Shown here: positions 48,117 through 57,127 of the stretch, in pieces
Layout: every line of letters begins with the position of its first letter
Position numbering within the stretch: the stretch's first letter is position 1
The notes under the pieces: model-generated
The model's database searches: none
Told to the model about the DNA's origin: nothing
What the model saw: only the letters and a program-made list of their open reading frames with translations
Assembly: GCF_024172165.1 (NCBI RefSeq)
Contig: NZ_JAMZEB010000002.1
Coordinates: forward strand, 1,633,501 to 1,697,500
Length of the DNA: 64,000 bases
Reading direction: 5' to 3'
Source: Nonomuraea thailandensis
GTDB taxonomy: Bacteria > Actinomycetota > Actinomycetes > Streptosporangiales > Streptosporangiaceae
Program-made: the position numbers and the translations under genes

Positions 48117-48803
48117 ATGACCACGCTGCTTCTGGCCCGGCACGGGCTGACGGACCTCACCGGGCCGGTGCTGGCCGGCCGCACCCCGGGGGTGCATCTG
48201 AGCGAGGCGGGAAGGGCGCAGGCCGCCGCGCTCGCCGGGCGCGTCGCGGGCGTCAGGCTCGACGCCATTGTCTCCAGTCCGCTGGAGCGCTGCCGGGAAA
48301 CGGCGGAAGCGGTCGCTCAAGGCCGGGAAACGGACGTGCGGGTCGACGACCGGTTCATCGAGTGCGGTTACGGGGAGTGGACCGGGCGGCCCCTGGCCGA
48401 GCTCGCGAAGGAGCCGTTGTGGCAGGTGGTGCAGGCGCATCCGAGCGCGGTGACGTTCCCCGGGGGGGAGTCGCTGGCCGCGATGCAGCAGCGGGCCGTC
48501 GCGGCGGTCCGGGAGTGGAATCGAACCCTCGGGAGTAAGGGTGTCTACCTGGTTTGCAGCCACGGCGACGTGATCAAGGCGATCGTCGCGGACGCCCTGG
48601 GCCTTCACCTCGATCAGTTTCAGCGGATAACGGCCGATCCGGCGGCGCTCACCGTCATTCGCTATGCCCCCTTGCGTCCCTTTGTTCTCAGGCTCAACGA
48701 TATGGGGGAATTGCGGCTTCCTGAGGATTCGGAGGAGAAAGACGGGGGAGAAAACATCACCGGGAGCGATGCCGCCGTCGGCGGCGGACCCGGAACCACG
48801 TAA
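48117..48803 (+). CDS. histidine phosphatase-family protein (MSMEG_4193-type phosphomutase-like)
   Basis: 228 residues from ATG 48117. RHG motif: LLLARHGLTDL near residue 8, with the second histidine in CSHGD near residue 148, and E in GESLAAM. The fold belongs to the phosphoglycerate-mutase/acid-phosphatase superfamily. Actinobacterial members next to DUF3090 and SCO1664-type genes, near mshC, are annotated as MSMEG_4193-family phosphomutases; substrate unknown. No Shine-Dalgarno is seen before the ATG, so translation may be leaderless. The DUF3090 gene starts 9 bases after its stop. Confidence 0.86.
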   Translation: MTTLLLARHGLTDLTGPVLAGRTPGVHLSEAGRAQAAALAGRVAGVRLDAIVSSPLERCRETAEAVAQGRETDVRVDDRFIECGYGEWTGRPLAELAKEPLWQVVQAHPSAVTFPGGESLAAMQQRAVAAVREWNRTLGSKGVYLVCSHGDVIKAIVADALGLHLDQFQRITADPAALTVIRYAPLRPFVLRLNDMGELRLPEDSEEKDGGENITGSDAAVGGGPGTT

Positions 48804-48812
48804 GGTCAGGCT

Positions 48813-49361
48813 ATGCCGGTCTTCGACTACGACCCACCAGAGAGGTTCGTCGCCGGTGCCTTGGGGCAGCCGGGCGCGCGGGTCTTTTTTCTGCAGGCCA
48901 GGGCCGAGGGCAGACTGACCACGGTGGCGCTGGAGAAGTTGCAGGTCGCCGCGCTCGCGGGCAGGCTCGACGAGCTGCTCGACGAGGTGCTGCGGCTCAG
49001 CGGGGGCACCGCCCAGGTGCCCGCACTGGCCCCGTCCGACCTGTCCGACGACGCTCCTCTCGACACGCCGGTCGCGGAGGACTTCCGCGTCGGCACCATG
49101 GCGCTGACCTGGGATGCCGAGAAGGCGCAGGTGGTGATAGAGGCGCAGGAGGTCATCGACGAGGACGATCTCGACAGGCCCGATCCCGCGGTGCTGCGCG
49201 TGCGCATCAGCGCCGGCGCGGCCCGCGCGTTCACCCAGCGGGCCCTCCAGATCGTCGCGGCGGGCCGACCGCCGTGCCCTCTGTGCGGGCAGCCGCTCGA
49301 CGCCGCCGGTCACGTCTGCGTCCGTCTCAACGGCTATCGCGGGGGTGAGGCGGCTTCATGA
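48813..49361 (+). CDS. DUF3090 protein
   Basis: 182 residues, matching DUF3090 throughout: FDYDPPERFVAGALGQPGAR at the start, GTMALTWDAEKAQVVIEAQ, and a C-terminal zinc-type pair PPCPLCGQPLDAAGHVCVRLNG with three cysteines. Function unknown; the family is nearly always paired with the SCO1664-type kinase-like gene that overlaps its 3' end by 4 bases (ATGA). The position between a phosphomutase-like gene and mshC suggests a link to mycothiol or inositol-phosphate metabolism. Confidence 0.86.
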   Translation: MPVFDYDPPERFVAGALGQPGARVFFLQARAEGRLTTVALEKLQVAALAGRLDELLDEVLRLSGGTAQVPALAPSDLSDDAPLDTPVAEDFRVGTMALTWDAEKAQVVIEAQEVIDEDDLDRPDPAVLRVRISAGAARAFTQRALQIVAAGRPPCPLCGQPLDAAGHVCVRLNGYRGGEAAS

Positions 49362-50125
49362 CCGCTCCCGAGAGCGAACCGGCCATCAAGCCCCCCTCCC
49401 CTCCGCCGTCCCTGCATGACGAGGACGCGCTCGCCCTGCTGCGCGACGGCACGCTGGAGGTCGCGGGCCGCCTCGTCGAGGCGACCAACATGACGCTCTA
49501 CTGCTCGGTCAAGCTGGGCGACAGATCGGCGGCGTGCGTCTACAAGCCCGTACGCGGCGAGCGCCCCCTGTGGGACTTCCCCGACGGCACCCTCGCCGCC
49601 CGCGAGGTGGCCGCGTTCGAGGTCTCCCAGGCCACCGGCTGGCGCATCGTCCCGCCCACCGTCTACCGCGACGGGCCCTTCGGCCCCGGCATGTGCCAGC
49701 TCTGGATCGACACCGAGCGCGAGATCGACCTCATGCGGCTGGTCAAGAGCCGCAACCCGGTCGTGCGGCGGATGGCGGTCTTCGACGCGGTGGTCAACAA
49801 CGCCGACCGCAAGGGCGGGCACCTGCTGCCGCTGCCCACGGGCCACGTGTACGGCGTCGACCACGGCGTCTGCTTCTCCGTGGAGGACAAACTCCGCACG
49901 GTCCTGTGGCAGTGGCGCGGCAAGCCGCTGGCCCGCGAGGCGGTGGCGGTGCTGGCCAAGCTGGAGCGCGACATCGAGTCGGGCTCGCTCGGGCGCAGGC
50001 TGCGCGAGCTGCTGACGCTGGCGGAGGTGGAGGCCACCTGGCAGCGGGTCAGGCGGCTGCTCGACACCGGCGTGCATCCGTACCCGTCAGAGGGCTGGCC
50101 GGCCATACCCTGGCCCCCCATATGA
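49358..50125 (+). CDS. SCO1664-family protein (PI3/4-kinase-like fold)
   Basis: 255 residues. Kinase-like signatures: VYKPVRGERPLWDFPDG near residue 62 (Lys), FDAVVNNADRKGGHLL near 145 (DxxxxN catalytic loop) and GVDHGVCFSVED near 165 (DxG-like metal site). These resemble phosphatidylinositol 3/4-kinase-type and HipA-like folds. Substrate unknown, may phosphorylate an inositol-containing small molecule or a protein. It overlaps the DUF3090 stop by 4 bases. Soluble, no signal peptide. Its conserved neighbourhood with mshC is the best clue. Confidence 0.85.
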   Translation: MTAPESEPAIKPPSPPPSLHDEDALALLRDGTLEVAGRLVEATNMTLYCSVKLGDRSAACVYKPVRGERPLWDFPDGTLAAREVAAFEVSQATGWRIVPPTVYRDGPFGPGMCQLWIDTEREIDLMRLVKSRNPVVRRMAVFDAVVNNADRKGGHLLPLPTGHVYGVDHGVCFSVEDKLRTVLWQWRGKPLAREAVAVLAKLERDIESGSLGRRLRELLTLAEVEATWQRVRRLLDTGVHPYPSEGWPAIPWPPI

Positions 50126-50157
50126 AAGACCGGGGAGCCGTTTAATACCCTTTGCCC

Positions 50158-50811
50158 ATGTGCACGCTGATCGTGAGAACCGGGCGGCGGCTGAGCCTCA
50201 TGGGCGTCCGGGACGAGCTCACCGACCGGCCCTGGGAAGGGCCGGGGGAGCACTGGCCCGAGTATCCAGGCGTGATCGGGGGGCGTGACCTCAAGGCCGG
50301 CGGCACCTGGCTGGCGGTCGACCCGGCGGGCCGGCGCGCGGCGGCGCTGCTCAACGGCCGCGGCCGGGCCGCCGACGACAGGACCAGGGTCTCGCGGGGC
50401 GACCTGGCGCTGCGGGCCGCGTACACGGGGGAGCTCCCCGCCGAGGCCGGGCTGGGCGACTACGACCCCTTCCACCTCGTGCTGGCCGGCCTGTCGCGGG
50501 TGCGGCTGCTGAGCTGGGACGGCGAGCGCGCGGCCGTGTCGGAGCTGCCCCAGGGCACCAGCATGGTCGTCAACACCGGCCTCGACCCCGACAGCGAGCG
50601 GGTCGTCGCGTACCTGCCCCGCTTCAGGGACTCCGAGCGATGGGGCGAGCTGATCACGGCCGAGCCGTCCTGCGACCCCGGGGCGCTCATCGTCCGGCAC
50701 GAGCTGCCCGACGGCCGCGTCTTCGCCTCCCTGTCGGTGATGGAGGTCGCGATCGCGCGGGAAGGCGTGACCTACGACTTCACCGACCTGACCGCCGATC
50801 GGGACGGATAG
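50158..50811 (+). CDS. NRDE-family protein (TANGO2-like)
   Basis: 217 residues starting MCTLIV, so the second residue is cysteine, expected to be the N-terminal nucleophile position once Met is removed. The family-defining segment is [18 protein letters not shown] (here V-R-D-E rather than N-R-D-E), followed by [24 protein letters not shown]2-type proteins have been linked to heme handling and lipid metabolism. It ends 10 bases before the mshC ATG and is probably co-transcribed with it. The start is fixed by Cys2; the upstream TTG (50152) is less likely. Confidence 0.82.
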   Translation: MCTLIVRTGRRLSLMGVRDELTDRPWEGPGEHWPEYPGVIGGRDLKAGGTWLAVDPAGRRAAALLNGRGRAADDRTRVSRGDLALRAAYTGELPAEAGLGDYDPFHLVLAGLSRVRLLSWDGERAAVSELPQGTSMVVNTGLDPDSERVVAYLPRFRDSERWGELITAEPSCDPGALIVRHELPDGRVFASLSVMEVAIAREGVTYDFTDLTADRDG

Positions 50812-50821
50812 GCTCAAAGGC

Positions 50822-52048
50822 ATGAGATCGTGGTCTGCCCCGAACGTTCCCAGACTCCCAGGTGAGAGCATTCCGCTCAGTCTCTACGACACCTCGGCCA
50901 AGCAGGTGCGGCAGACCGACCCCGGCCCCACCGCCAGGATGTACGTCTGCGGCATCACCCCTTACGACGCCACCCACCTCGGCCACGCCAACACCTACCA
51001 CGCCTTCGACCTCGTCGGCCGGGTGTGGCGCGACGCCGGCCACGAGGTGCACTACACGCAGAACGCCACCGACGTGGACGACCCGTTGCTGGAGCGGGCC
51101 ACCCAGACCGGCATCGACTGGCAGGAGCTGGCCGAGCGGGAGATCGAGCTGTTCCGCGGCGACATGGAGGCGCTGCGGATCGTGCCGCCCCGCGAGTACG
51201 TCGGCGTCACCGAGGTCGTCGGCCAGGTGGCTGAGCTGATCGCCGAGCTGGCCGCCAAGGGCGTCACCTACGACCTCGACGGCGACGTCTACTTCAGCGT
51301 GGCCGACGCCCCCAAGTTCGGCCAGGTGTCCGGCTACAGCGAGCAGGAGATGCTGGCCCTGTTCGCCGAGCGCGGCGGCGACCCCGGCCGGGAGGGCAAG
51401 CGCGACCCGCTCGACTGGCTGCTGTGGCGGGCCGAGCGGCCCGGCGAGCCGGCCTGGGACTCGCCGCTGGGCCGGGGCCGTCCGGGCTGGCACATCGAGT
51501 GCACCGCGATCGCCCTCGACCACCTGGGCGCCGGCTACGACGTGGCCGGCGGCGGCTCCGACCTGATCTTCCCGCACCACGAGTGCGGCGCCTCCGAGGG
51601 GCACGCCGCGACCGGCGAGTGGCCGTTCGCGAAGTTCTACACGCACGCCGGCATGGTGGCGCTCGACGGCGAGAAGATGTCGAAGTCCAAGGGCAACCTG
51701 GTCTTCGTCTCCAGGCTGCGCCGCGAGCACGACCCGATGGCGATCAGGCTCGTGCTGCTGGCCCACCACTACCGGGCCGACTGGGAGTACGTGCCGGAGC
51801 TGATGGAGCGGGCCGAGCGGCGGCTGGAGCTGTGGCGCTCGGCCGCCGCGCTCGCGGCGGGGCCGCCCGCCGGCGAGCTGCTGGCGAAGGTGCGCGAGCG
51901 GCTGGCCGACGACCTCGACTCTCCGGGCGCGCTGGCCGCCGTGGACGCCTGGGCCGAGCAGGCCCTCGCGGGCGGCGGCCTGGACGAGTCGGCCCCCGGC
52001 CTCGTCCGCGACCTCGCCGACGCCCTCCTGGGAGTCGCCCTCCGCTGA
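50822..52048 (+). CDS. mshC: L-cysteine:1D-myo-inositol 2-amino-2-deoxy-glucopyranoside ligase (mycothiol synthesis)
   Basis: 408 residues, the MshC size (shorter than cysteinyl-tRNA synthetase). The N-terminus [22 protein letters not shown] is diagnostic. Class-I motifs: [15 protein letters not shown] (HIGH-like) near residue 55, and EKMSKSKGN (KMSKS) near residue 285. The zinc cysteine is in [10 protein letters not shown]. It joins cysteine to GlcN-Ins using ATP via cysteinyl-AMP, the third step of mycothiol synthesis, found only in actinomycetes. Two strong hairpins follow the stop. Confidence 0.95.
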   Translation: MRSWSAPNVPRLPGESIPLSLYDTSAKQVRQTDPGPTARMYVCGITPYDATHLGHANTYHAFDLVGRVWRDAGHEVHYTQNATDVDDPLLERATQTGIDWQELAEREIELFRGDMEALRIVPPREYVGVTEVVGQVAELIAELAAKGVTYDLDGDVYFSVADAPKFGQVSGYSEQEMLALFAERGGDPGREGKRDPLDWLLWRAERPGEPAWDSPLGRGRPGWHIECTAIALDHLGAGYDVAGGGSDLIFPHHECGASEGHAATGEWPFAKFYTHAGMVALDGEKMSKSKGNLVFVSRLRREHDPMAIRLVLLAHHYRADWEYVPELMERAERRLELWRSAAALAAGPPAGELLAKVRERLADDLDSPGALAAVDAWAEQALAGGGLDESAPGLVRDLADALLGVALR

Positions 52049-52101
52049 TCCGGTCGGGGGCCGGTCCCCGGCTCGGCCACGATCCCCACACCCCGCCTGT
52101 C

Positions 52102-52129
52102 AGGGGCGGGTCACGAGAGACCCGCCCCT
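52102..52129 (+). terminator. hairpin 1 after mshC
   Basis: AGGGGCGGGT (52102-52111) and ACCCGCCCCT (52120-52129) form a perfect 10-base-pair stem with an 8-base loop. Confidence 0.75.
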
Positions 52130-52135
52130 CACCCG

Positions 52136-52162
52136 AGCGGCCGCCCGACCAGGGCGGCCGCT
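52136..52162 (+). terminator. terminator hairpin 2 after mshC
   Basis: AGCGGCCGCCC (52136-52146) and GGGCGGCCGCT (52152-52162) form a perfect 11-base-pair stem with a 5-base loop, followed by TTCTTCG. This is the more terminator-like of the two hairpins. Confidence 0.85.
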
Positions 52163-52196
52163 TTCTTCGTTGCGGAGGCACCAGCAGAGAGATACT

Positions 52197-52223
52197 CTGA
52201 TTATCAGTAGAGCTGATTATCAG
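52197..52223. promoter_or_regulatory. tandem palindromic operator CTGATTATCAG x2
   Basis: The 11-base palindrome CTGATTATCAG occurs exactly twice, at 52197-52207 and 52213-52223, in the 180 bases between mshC and the epimerase gene and only 5 bases before the epimerase start. Centres are 16 bases apart. Site shape and position fit a TetR- or related repressor; no such gene lies in the window. Confidence 0.7.
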
Positions 52224-52228
52224 GGAGC

Positions 52229-53200
52229 ATGTACATGATTCTGGTCACCGGCGGCCTGGGCTTCATCGGCACGCACACCACCCGCGCCCTCCTGGACCTG
52301 GGGGAGTCCTGCGTGCTGGTCCAGCGCCGCCCCGCCGAGATCCCCGCGGCCTTCGCGGCCGAGACCGGCGAGCGGCTCTTCGTCGAACGGGCCGACGTCG
52401 CCGACGAGCGGGCCCTGCTCGACATCGGCGACCGGCACAAGATCACCGGCATCCTGCACCTGGCCGGCTCCATGCCCTGGCCGGCCGGGGCGTACGAGCC
52501 GATCGAGCACACCGAGCGGGCGGTGCGCAGCCTGCTCACCCTGTTCCGCGCCGCCCGCGCCTGGCAGGTCCGCAGGCTCGGCCTGGCCAGCACGATCGGC
52601 GTGTACGCCGGGATCACCGCCGACGGGCCGCTCGGCGAGGACCTGCCGCTGACGATGAACGCCCCGCACGTGATCCCCCGCTTCAAGAAGATCGGCGAGC
52701 TGCTGGCCGACCACCTGAACGAGGTCCTCGACGACGTCGAGGCGGTCAACTACCGCATCGGGGGCATCTGGGGGCCGCTCGGGCACAACCCGGACCCGTT
52801 CTTCCCGGCGCCGCAGCTCGTGCACGCCGCCGCCCGAGGCGCCGAGCCCGACCTGTCCGCGTTGCCGGGCGGGGCCCGCGCGGGCGACGGGCTAGACGTG
52901 TGCTACGTCAAGGACTGCGGGCGGGCGCTCGCGCTGCTGCAGACGGCCGGGCGGCTGCGGCACCGCACCTACAACGTGGCGTCGGGGCGGATCACCACCA
53001 ACGGCGACCTGATCGCGGCGATCACGAAGCTCGTGCCCGGCGCGCGCGTGGAGCTGCCGGAAGGGAGCGCTCCCGGCCCCGTCGGCAACCCCCTCGACAT
53101 CACGCGGCTGCGCGAGGACACCGGGTTCGAGCCCGCCTACGACACCGAGCGGGCGGTCGCCGAGTACCTGGAGTGGCTGCGCGCGGGCAACGAGCGCTAG
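52229..53200 (+). CDS. NAD(P)-dependent epimerase/dehydratase (extended SDR)
   Basis: 323 residues. Rossmann start VTGGLGFIGTHTTRALL, HLAGSMPW near residue 75, GIYRIGGIWGP-type segment (NYRIGGIWGPLG near 175) and a C-terminal substrate domain. The YxxxK motif is absent or altered (VIPRFKKIGE supplies a Lys without the usual Tyr), unlike the UXS-like gene at 53267, so true epimerase activity is uncertain. GGGAG lies close to the first ATG; the second ATG (52235) is an alternative. Its own tandem operator suggests isolated regulation, possibly stress-inducible. Confidence 0.82.
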   Translation: MYMILVTGGLGFIGTHTTRALLDLGESCVLVQRRPAEIPAAFAAETGERLFVERADVADERALLDIGDRHKITGILHLAGSMPWPAGAYEPIEHTERAVRSLLTLFRAARAWQVRRLGLASTIGVYAGITADGPLGEDLPLTMNAPHVIPRFKKIGELLADHLNEVLDDVEAVNYRIGGIWGPLGHNPDPFFPAPQLVHAAARGAEPDLSALPGGARAGDGLDVCYVKDCGRALALLQTAGRLRHRTYNVASGRITTNGDLIAAITKLVPGARVELPEGSAPGPVGNPLDITRLREDTGFEPAYDTERAVAEYLEWLRAGNER

Positions 53201-53210
53201 ACGGCGGCGA

Positions 53211-53234
53211 CCCCCGCCGGCGCTCCGGCGGGGG
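53211..53234. terminator. bidirectional terminator hairpin
   Basis: CCCCCGCCGG (53211-53220) and CCGGCGGGGG (53225-53234) pair perfectly with a 4-base loop, between the convergent epimerase and UXS-like genes. Confidence 0.85.
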
Positions 53235-53266
53235 CCACGTCGTGCTGCGGCCTCACTGAAGGCGGG

Positions 53267-54229
53267 TCAGACCTGGAGGCGTTCGAGCTGCTCGATCGCG
53301 GCGAGCTCGGCCGAGAACCACTCGATCGTGCGGCGCAGCCCCTCCTCGGCGGGCACCGCGGCCCGCCAGCCCAGCCGCTCGGCGGCCAGCGAGGTGTCGG
53401 GCCGCCGGACCTTCGGATCGTCGGCCGGCCGGTCGATGAACCGGATCTCCGACGACGTGCCCGTCAGGTCCTTGATGAGCGTGGCCAGCTCCAGCATGGT
53501 CAGCTCGTCGGGGTTGCCGATGTTCACGGGCCCGGCGAAGTCGCTGCGGGCCATGGCCAGGATGCCGGTGACGGTGTCGTCGACGTAGCAGACGGAGCGC
53601 GTCTGCGAGCCGTCACCGGTGATCGTGATCGGCTCGCCGGTCAGCGCCTGCCGGATGAACGTCGGGATCGCCCGCCCGTCGAACGGGCGCATGCGCGGGC
53701 CATAGGTGTTGAAGATGCGCACGATCCCCGTGTCGGTGGCACGCGACTGCCGGTAGGCGGTGGTCAGCGACTCGGCGAAGCGCTTGGCCTCGTCGTACAC
53801 GCTGCGGGGCCCGACCGGGTTGACGTTGCCCCAGTACGTCTCCTTCTGCGGATGCTCAAGCGGGTCGCCGTACACCTCGCTGGTCGAGGCCAGCACGAAC
53901 CTGGCCCCCTTCTCCCTGGCCAGCCCCAGCGCGTGCAGCGTGCCGACGCTGCCCACGCGCAGCGTCTCGATCGGATAGCGCAGGTAGTCGGCCGGCGAGG
54001 CGGCCGAGGCGAAGTGCAGCACGAGATCCAGCCGGTCGGGCACATGCACGTACCCGGTCAGATCGCACTCGATGAGCCGGAACTCGGGCCGTTCGAGGAG
54101 ATGCTCCACGTTGCGCGGCCCCCCGGTGAGGAAGCTGTCCATGCAGACCACCTCCGCACCCTCCTCCAGCAGCCGCTCGCACAGGTAGGAGCCGAGGAAC
54201 CCGGCGCCTCCGGTGACCAGAGCCCTCAT
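53267..54229 (-). CDS. UDP-glucuronate decarboxylase-like NAD-dependent sugar epimerase
   Basis: 320 residues. Motifs: [17 protein letters not shown] near residue 6, [11 protein letters not shown] near 72, the catalytic [11 protein letters not shown] (Tyr-x3-Lys) near 145, and the [12 protein letters not shown] block. NAD-binding extended SDR of the UXS1/WbpM-like group, most similar by pattern to UDP-xylose synthases; actual sugar is unknown. It is the last gene of the heptose/glycan operon and overlaps the GT9 stop by 4 bases, so it may modify a nucleotide sugar used in the same pathway. Confidence 0.86.
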   Translation of the reverse strand: MRALVTGGAGFLGSYLCERLLEEGAEVVCMDSFLTGGPRNVEHLLERPEFRLIECDLTGYVHVPDRLDLVLHFASAASPADYLRYPIETLRVGSVGTLHALGLAREKGARFVLASTSEVYGDPLEHPQKETYWGNVNPVGPRSVYDEAKRFAESLTTAYRQSRATDTGIVRIFNTYGPRMRPFDGRAIPTFIRQALTGEPITITGDGSQTRSVCYVDDTVTGILAMARSDFAGPVNIGNPDELTMLELATLIKDLTGTSSEIRFIDRPADDPKVRRPDTSLAAERLGWRAAVPAEEGLRRTIEWFSAELAAIEQLERLQV

Positions 54230-55113
54230 GAGATGACCTCCATGGCAGCGTCGACGACTTCGGAAACCTCGATCCTCAGCAGCCCGGGATCCGGCCGCTC
54301 GCCGTGCGGATCACCGTTCTGCCCGGCCCACAGCGCCACGTGGCGCCAGCCGGGCGGCGGGCCCCACAGCTTCGGCGAGACCGGGCCGAACAGCACCACC
54401 GACGGCACGCAGAACGCCGTCGCCAGGTGGGCCACGCCCGTGTCGCCGCAGACCACCAGCTTCGCCCTGCTGACCAGGTCGATCAGGTCGGCCAGGCAGG
54501 TGCGCCCGGCCAGCATCCGCTCCGGGGGCAACCCCGCCAGCTCGGCGACGCGCGCGGCGATCGGCACCTCCTCCGCGTTGCCCGTCACGATCACGTCGTC
54601 CAGCGCCGCGGCCACCTCGGCGAAGCGGTCCGGCGGCCAGCGCCGCGCGGGAAAGGCGGCGCCGGGATGCACGATCGCCGGCCCCGTACGGTCGGAGATG
54701 CCCAGCGTCAGGTCACCGGGATCGGCGGGGATGCCGTGCCACTCCAGCAGGTCGCACCATCGCCGAACCTCGTGCACCCCCTCCGGCCACGGAGGCCCGG
54801 TGCCGAAGCTGATCAGCCGGCCCGGGTCCGTGCGCCGCAGCGCCTCGATGCTCTGCGGCCCCCGCCCGTGCAGGTTGACCGCGACGTCCGGGCGTTCGAA
54901 CGGCAGGGCCCGCGCCGGGATCGGGCCCGGCCCCGACACGTCCACCTGGTCGTCCACCGCGCCGATCAGCGGCAGCAGGGCCTCCAGGTAGCGCGGGGCG
55001 GCCAGCGTGATCCGGTGCGCGGGAAAGGCCTGGCGCAGCGAGCGCAGGGCGGGCACGGCCGTGAGCAGGTCGCCCAGGCCGAGCCCGCGCAGCGCGAGGA
55101 GTTCTAGGGCCAT
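54226..55113 (-). CDS. GT9-family (heptosyltransferase-like) glycosyltransferase
   Basis: 295 residues. GT9 features: [16 protein letters not shown] near residue 12 (nucleotide loop), [20 protein letters not shown] near 150 and [22 protein letters not shown] near 245. These are ADP-heptose:LPS heptosyltransferase-type, inferred to use ADP-heptose. In a Gram-positive the acceptor would be a cell-wall or secreted glycan. GGAG lies 5 bases before the ATG; gene starts inside the SDR gene (10-base overlap). Role in the cluster: transfers the heptose made by GmhA/HldE/GmhB. Confidence 0.85.
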   Translation of the reverse strand: MALELLALRGLGLGDLLTAVPALRSLRQAFPAHRITLAAPRYLEALLPLIGAVDDQVDVSGPGPIPARALPFERPDVAVNLHGRGPQSIEALRRTDPGRLISFGTGPPWPEGVHEVRRWCDLLEWHGIPADPGDLTLGISDRTGPAIVHPGAAFPARRWPPDRFAEVAAALDDVIVTGNAEEVPIAARVAELAGLPPERMLAGRTCLADLIDLVSRAKLVVCGDTGVAHLATAFCVPSVVLFGPVSPKLWGPPPGWRHVALWAGQNGDPHGERPDPGLLRIEVSEVVDAAMEVIS

Positions 55114-55778
55114 GACGTCTCCGTGGACGGGCACACGACGAGCTCTCTCACCTCGCATCCGGCGGGCTGCCGAAGCGCGAAGACGACCGCCTGGGCCACG
55201 TCGGCCGGATCGTTCAGGCCCGCTTCAGGACCCGGCTTGTACTGCTCGGGACGGCCGTCGAAGAAGCCCGTCCGCATGCCGCCGGGGATCAGCAGGGTCA
55301 CCCCGATCTCCCCGCGCGTCTCGATCGCCAGCCCCCGCGTGAAGCCGACGACGCCGAACTTCGAGGCCGAGTACGCCGACGCGTCGCTCAGCGGCCGCAG
55401 CCCCAGCGTCGAGGCGCAGGTGACGACCTTGCCGCGGGTGTGCTTCAGGTACGGCAGCGCCGCCCGCACGACCGAGGCCGTGCCCAGCAGGTTCACCTTG
55501 ATGACCCGCTCCCAGTCGTCGGCGGGCACGTCCTCCAGCCGCCCGCACGCGTCGATGCCCGCGGCCGTCACGACGGCGTCCAGGCCGCCGGCCCGCTCGG
55601 CCAGCTCGCGCACCGCGCGCTCGGCCTGCGCCCGATCGGCCAGGTCCGCCGTCACGTGCTCGAAGCGCTGGTCGGGCGCTCGCACGTCCACGACGAGGGC
55701 CTTCCAGCCCTCCTTCTCCACGGCCTCGGCGGTGGCCAGGCCGAGCCCGGACGCGCCCCCGGTGATCAATACGTTCAC
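55104..55778 (-). CDS. SDR-family dehydrogenase
   Basis: 224 residues. TGGASGLGLATAEAVEKEGW, TAAGID and YSASKFGVVGF (Tyr-x3-Lys) with S in CASTLG give a complete classical SDR core. Start GTG 55778 overlaps the hldE stop (GTGA), with GGGAG 5 bases upstream. It could modify a sugar keto group or an activated heptose. Compared with the SDR at 7379 it has a shorter C-terminus and no obvious family. Function inferred from context only. Confidence 0.84.
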   Translation of the reverse strand: MNVLITGGASGLGLATAEAVEKEGWKALVVDVRAPDQRFEHVTADLADRAQAERAVRELAERAGGLDAVVTAAGIDACGRLEDVPADDWERVIKVNLLGTASVVRAALPYLKHTRGKVVTCASTLGLRPLSDASAYSASKFGVVGFTRGLAIETRGEIGVTLLIPGGMRTGFFDGRPEQYKPGPEAGLNDPADVAQAVVFALRQPAGCEVRELVVCPSTETSWP

Positions 55779-57127
55779 TGGATCTCCCTGATCAGGTTGG
55801 TTGTCGAACGCCCCGGCAGGGTGCTCAGCACGACGATCTCCGCGCCGAGCCTGCCGAGGACCTCGGATTCGGGCAGCACTTCCCCCTCGTAGTCGCCGCC
55901 CTTCACCCACACGCTCGGGCGCAGCTGCTCGATGGCGGCGGCCGGGGTGTCGTCGTCGAACACCAGCACCGCGTCCACGCAGCTCAGCGCCCGCAGCACC
56001 TCGACCCGGTCGCGCACGTCCACGATGGGCCTGGACGGGCCCTTCAGCCGGCGTACCGAGTCGTCGGAGTTGACGCAGACGACCAGCGCGTCGCCCAGCG
56101 CCCTGGCCCGCCGCAGCAGGCTCACGTGGCCCGCGTGCAGCAGGTCGAAGCAGCCGCCGGTGGCGATCAGCCGGCCGCCGTAGGCCCGGGTGAGCCTGGC
56201 GACCTCCAGCGCCGTGCGCGGCCGGTCGCCGAGCCGCTGCTCCTGCACCTTCACGGTGGCGGCCCCGCCGCGCTCGACGAAGCGGGAGGCCTCGCCCACG
56301 CCGATCGTGACCGCCTCCTCCACGTCCGCGCCGTCGCGCAGGGCCAGCGCGGCGGCCCCGGCGAGCCTGTCGCCCGCGCCGCACGCGTCCACGCCGACCA
56401 CGATGGGGCCGCCCGCCCGCACGGGTGGCGGCACCTTGGTCAGCGGGCCGCCCTCGATGGCGAGCGCGGCCCCGCGCTCGCCGGTCGTGACCGCCACCGC
56501 CCTGGCCCGCAGCGCCCGCACCAGCCGGCGGGCCGCCTGGTCGGGGCCGTGGTAGCCGGACGGGCAGAGCATCCGCGCCTCCGCCTCGCTGGGCGTCAGC
56601 AGCGCGCAGCCGGGCATCGGCTGCTCACCGCGCGGGTGAGGATCCCACACCACCGGCACGTCCACGTCACGCAGCAGCTCGCGAGCCATCCTGGCCACGC
56701 CCCTGCCGTAGTCGGAGACCAGCACCGCGCCGGCACTCCTGATCGCCTCGATCGCCTCCGCGGCGGGGGAGTACCTGGCCGTGCCGTCGCCGGTGTCCAG
56801 CCTGACCAGCGTCTGGCCGCGAGCCCTGACCCTGGTCTTGCGCACGGTGCCGCCACGCAGCGGCAGCCGTACCAGGTCGAGCTCCTCCGACAGCAGCCCG
56901 CACAGGCGTTGCCCGTCGGGGTCGTCGCCGACCGCGGTGATCAGCACGACGCCGGCGCCGTCGCGGGCGGCCAGCAGCGCCGCCAGCCCGGCCCCGCCGG
57001 GGCGGGCCTGCTCGGTGGAGACGTCGACCACCGGCACGGGCGCGTCCGGGCAGAGCCGGTCGGCCTCGCCCTCGACGTCCACGTCGAGCAGCGTGTCACC
57101 GATGACGACCAGTGGCCTCTCCGTCAC
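55775..57127 (-). CDS. hldE: bifunctional HldE-like heptose 7-phosphate kinase / 1-phosphate adenylyltransferase
   Basis: 450 residues in two domains. Residues ~1-300 are a PfkB sugar kinase: VIGDTLLDVDVEGEADRLCPDAPVP, ARPGGAGLAALLAARDG, and DACGAGDRLAGAAALALRDG (catalytic Asp and anion hole). Residues ~325-450 are the adenylyltransferase: TGGCFDLLHAGHVSLLRRAR (HxGH is seen as HAGH) and ending near RSTTNLI. The pair makes ADP-D-glycero-beta-D-manno-heptose precursors as in LPS core synthesis. GTG start overlaps the gmhA stop. In actinomycetes heptose kinases serve antibiotics or glycans rather than LPS. Confidence 0.9.
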   Translation of the reverse strand: MTERPLVVIGDTLLDVDVEGEADRLCPDAPVPVVDVSTEQARPGGAGLAALLAARDGAGVVLITAVGDDPDGQRLCGLLSEELDLVRLPLRGGTVRKTRVRARGQTLVRLDTGDGTARYSPAAEAIEAIRSAGAVLVSDYGRGVARMARELLRDVDVPVVWDPHPRGEQPMPGCALLTPSEAEARMLCPSGYHGPDQAARRLVRALRARAVAVTTGERGAALAIEGGPLTKVPPPVRAGGPIVVGVDACGAGDRLAGAAALALRDGADVEEAVTIGVGEASRFVERGGAATVKVQEQRLGDRPRTALEVARLTRAYGGRLIATGGCFDLLHAGHVSLLRRARALGDALVVCVNSDDSVRRLKGPSRPIVDVRDRVEVLRALSCVDAVLVFDDDTPAAAIEQLRPSVWVKGGDYEGEVLPESEVLGRLGAEIVVLSTLPGRSTTNLIREIQ

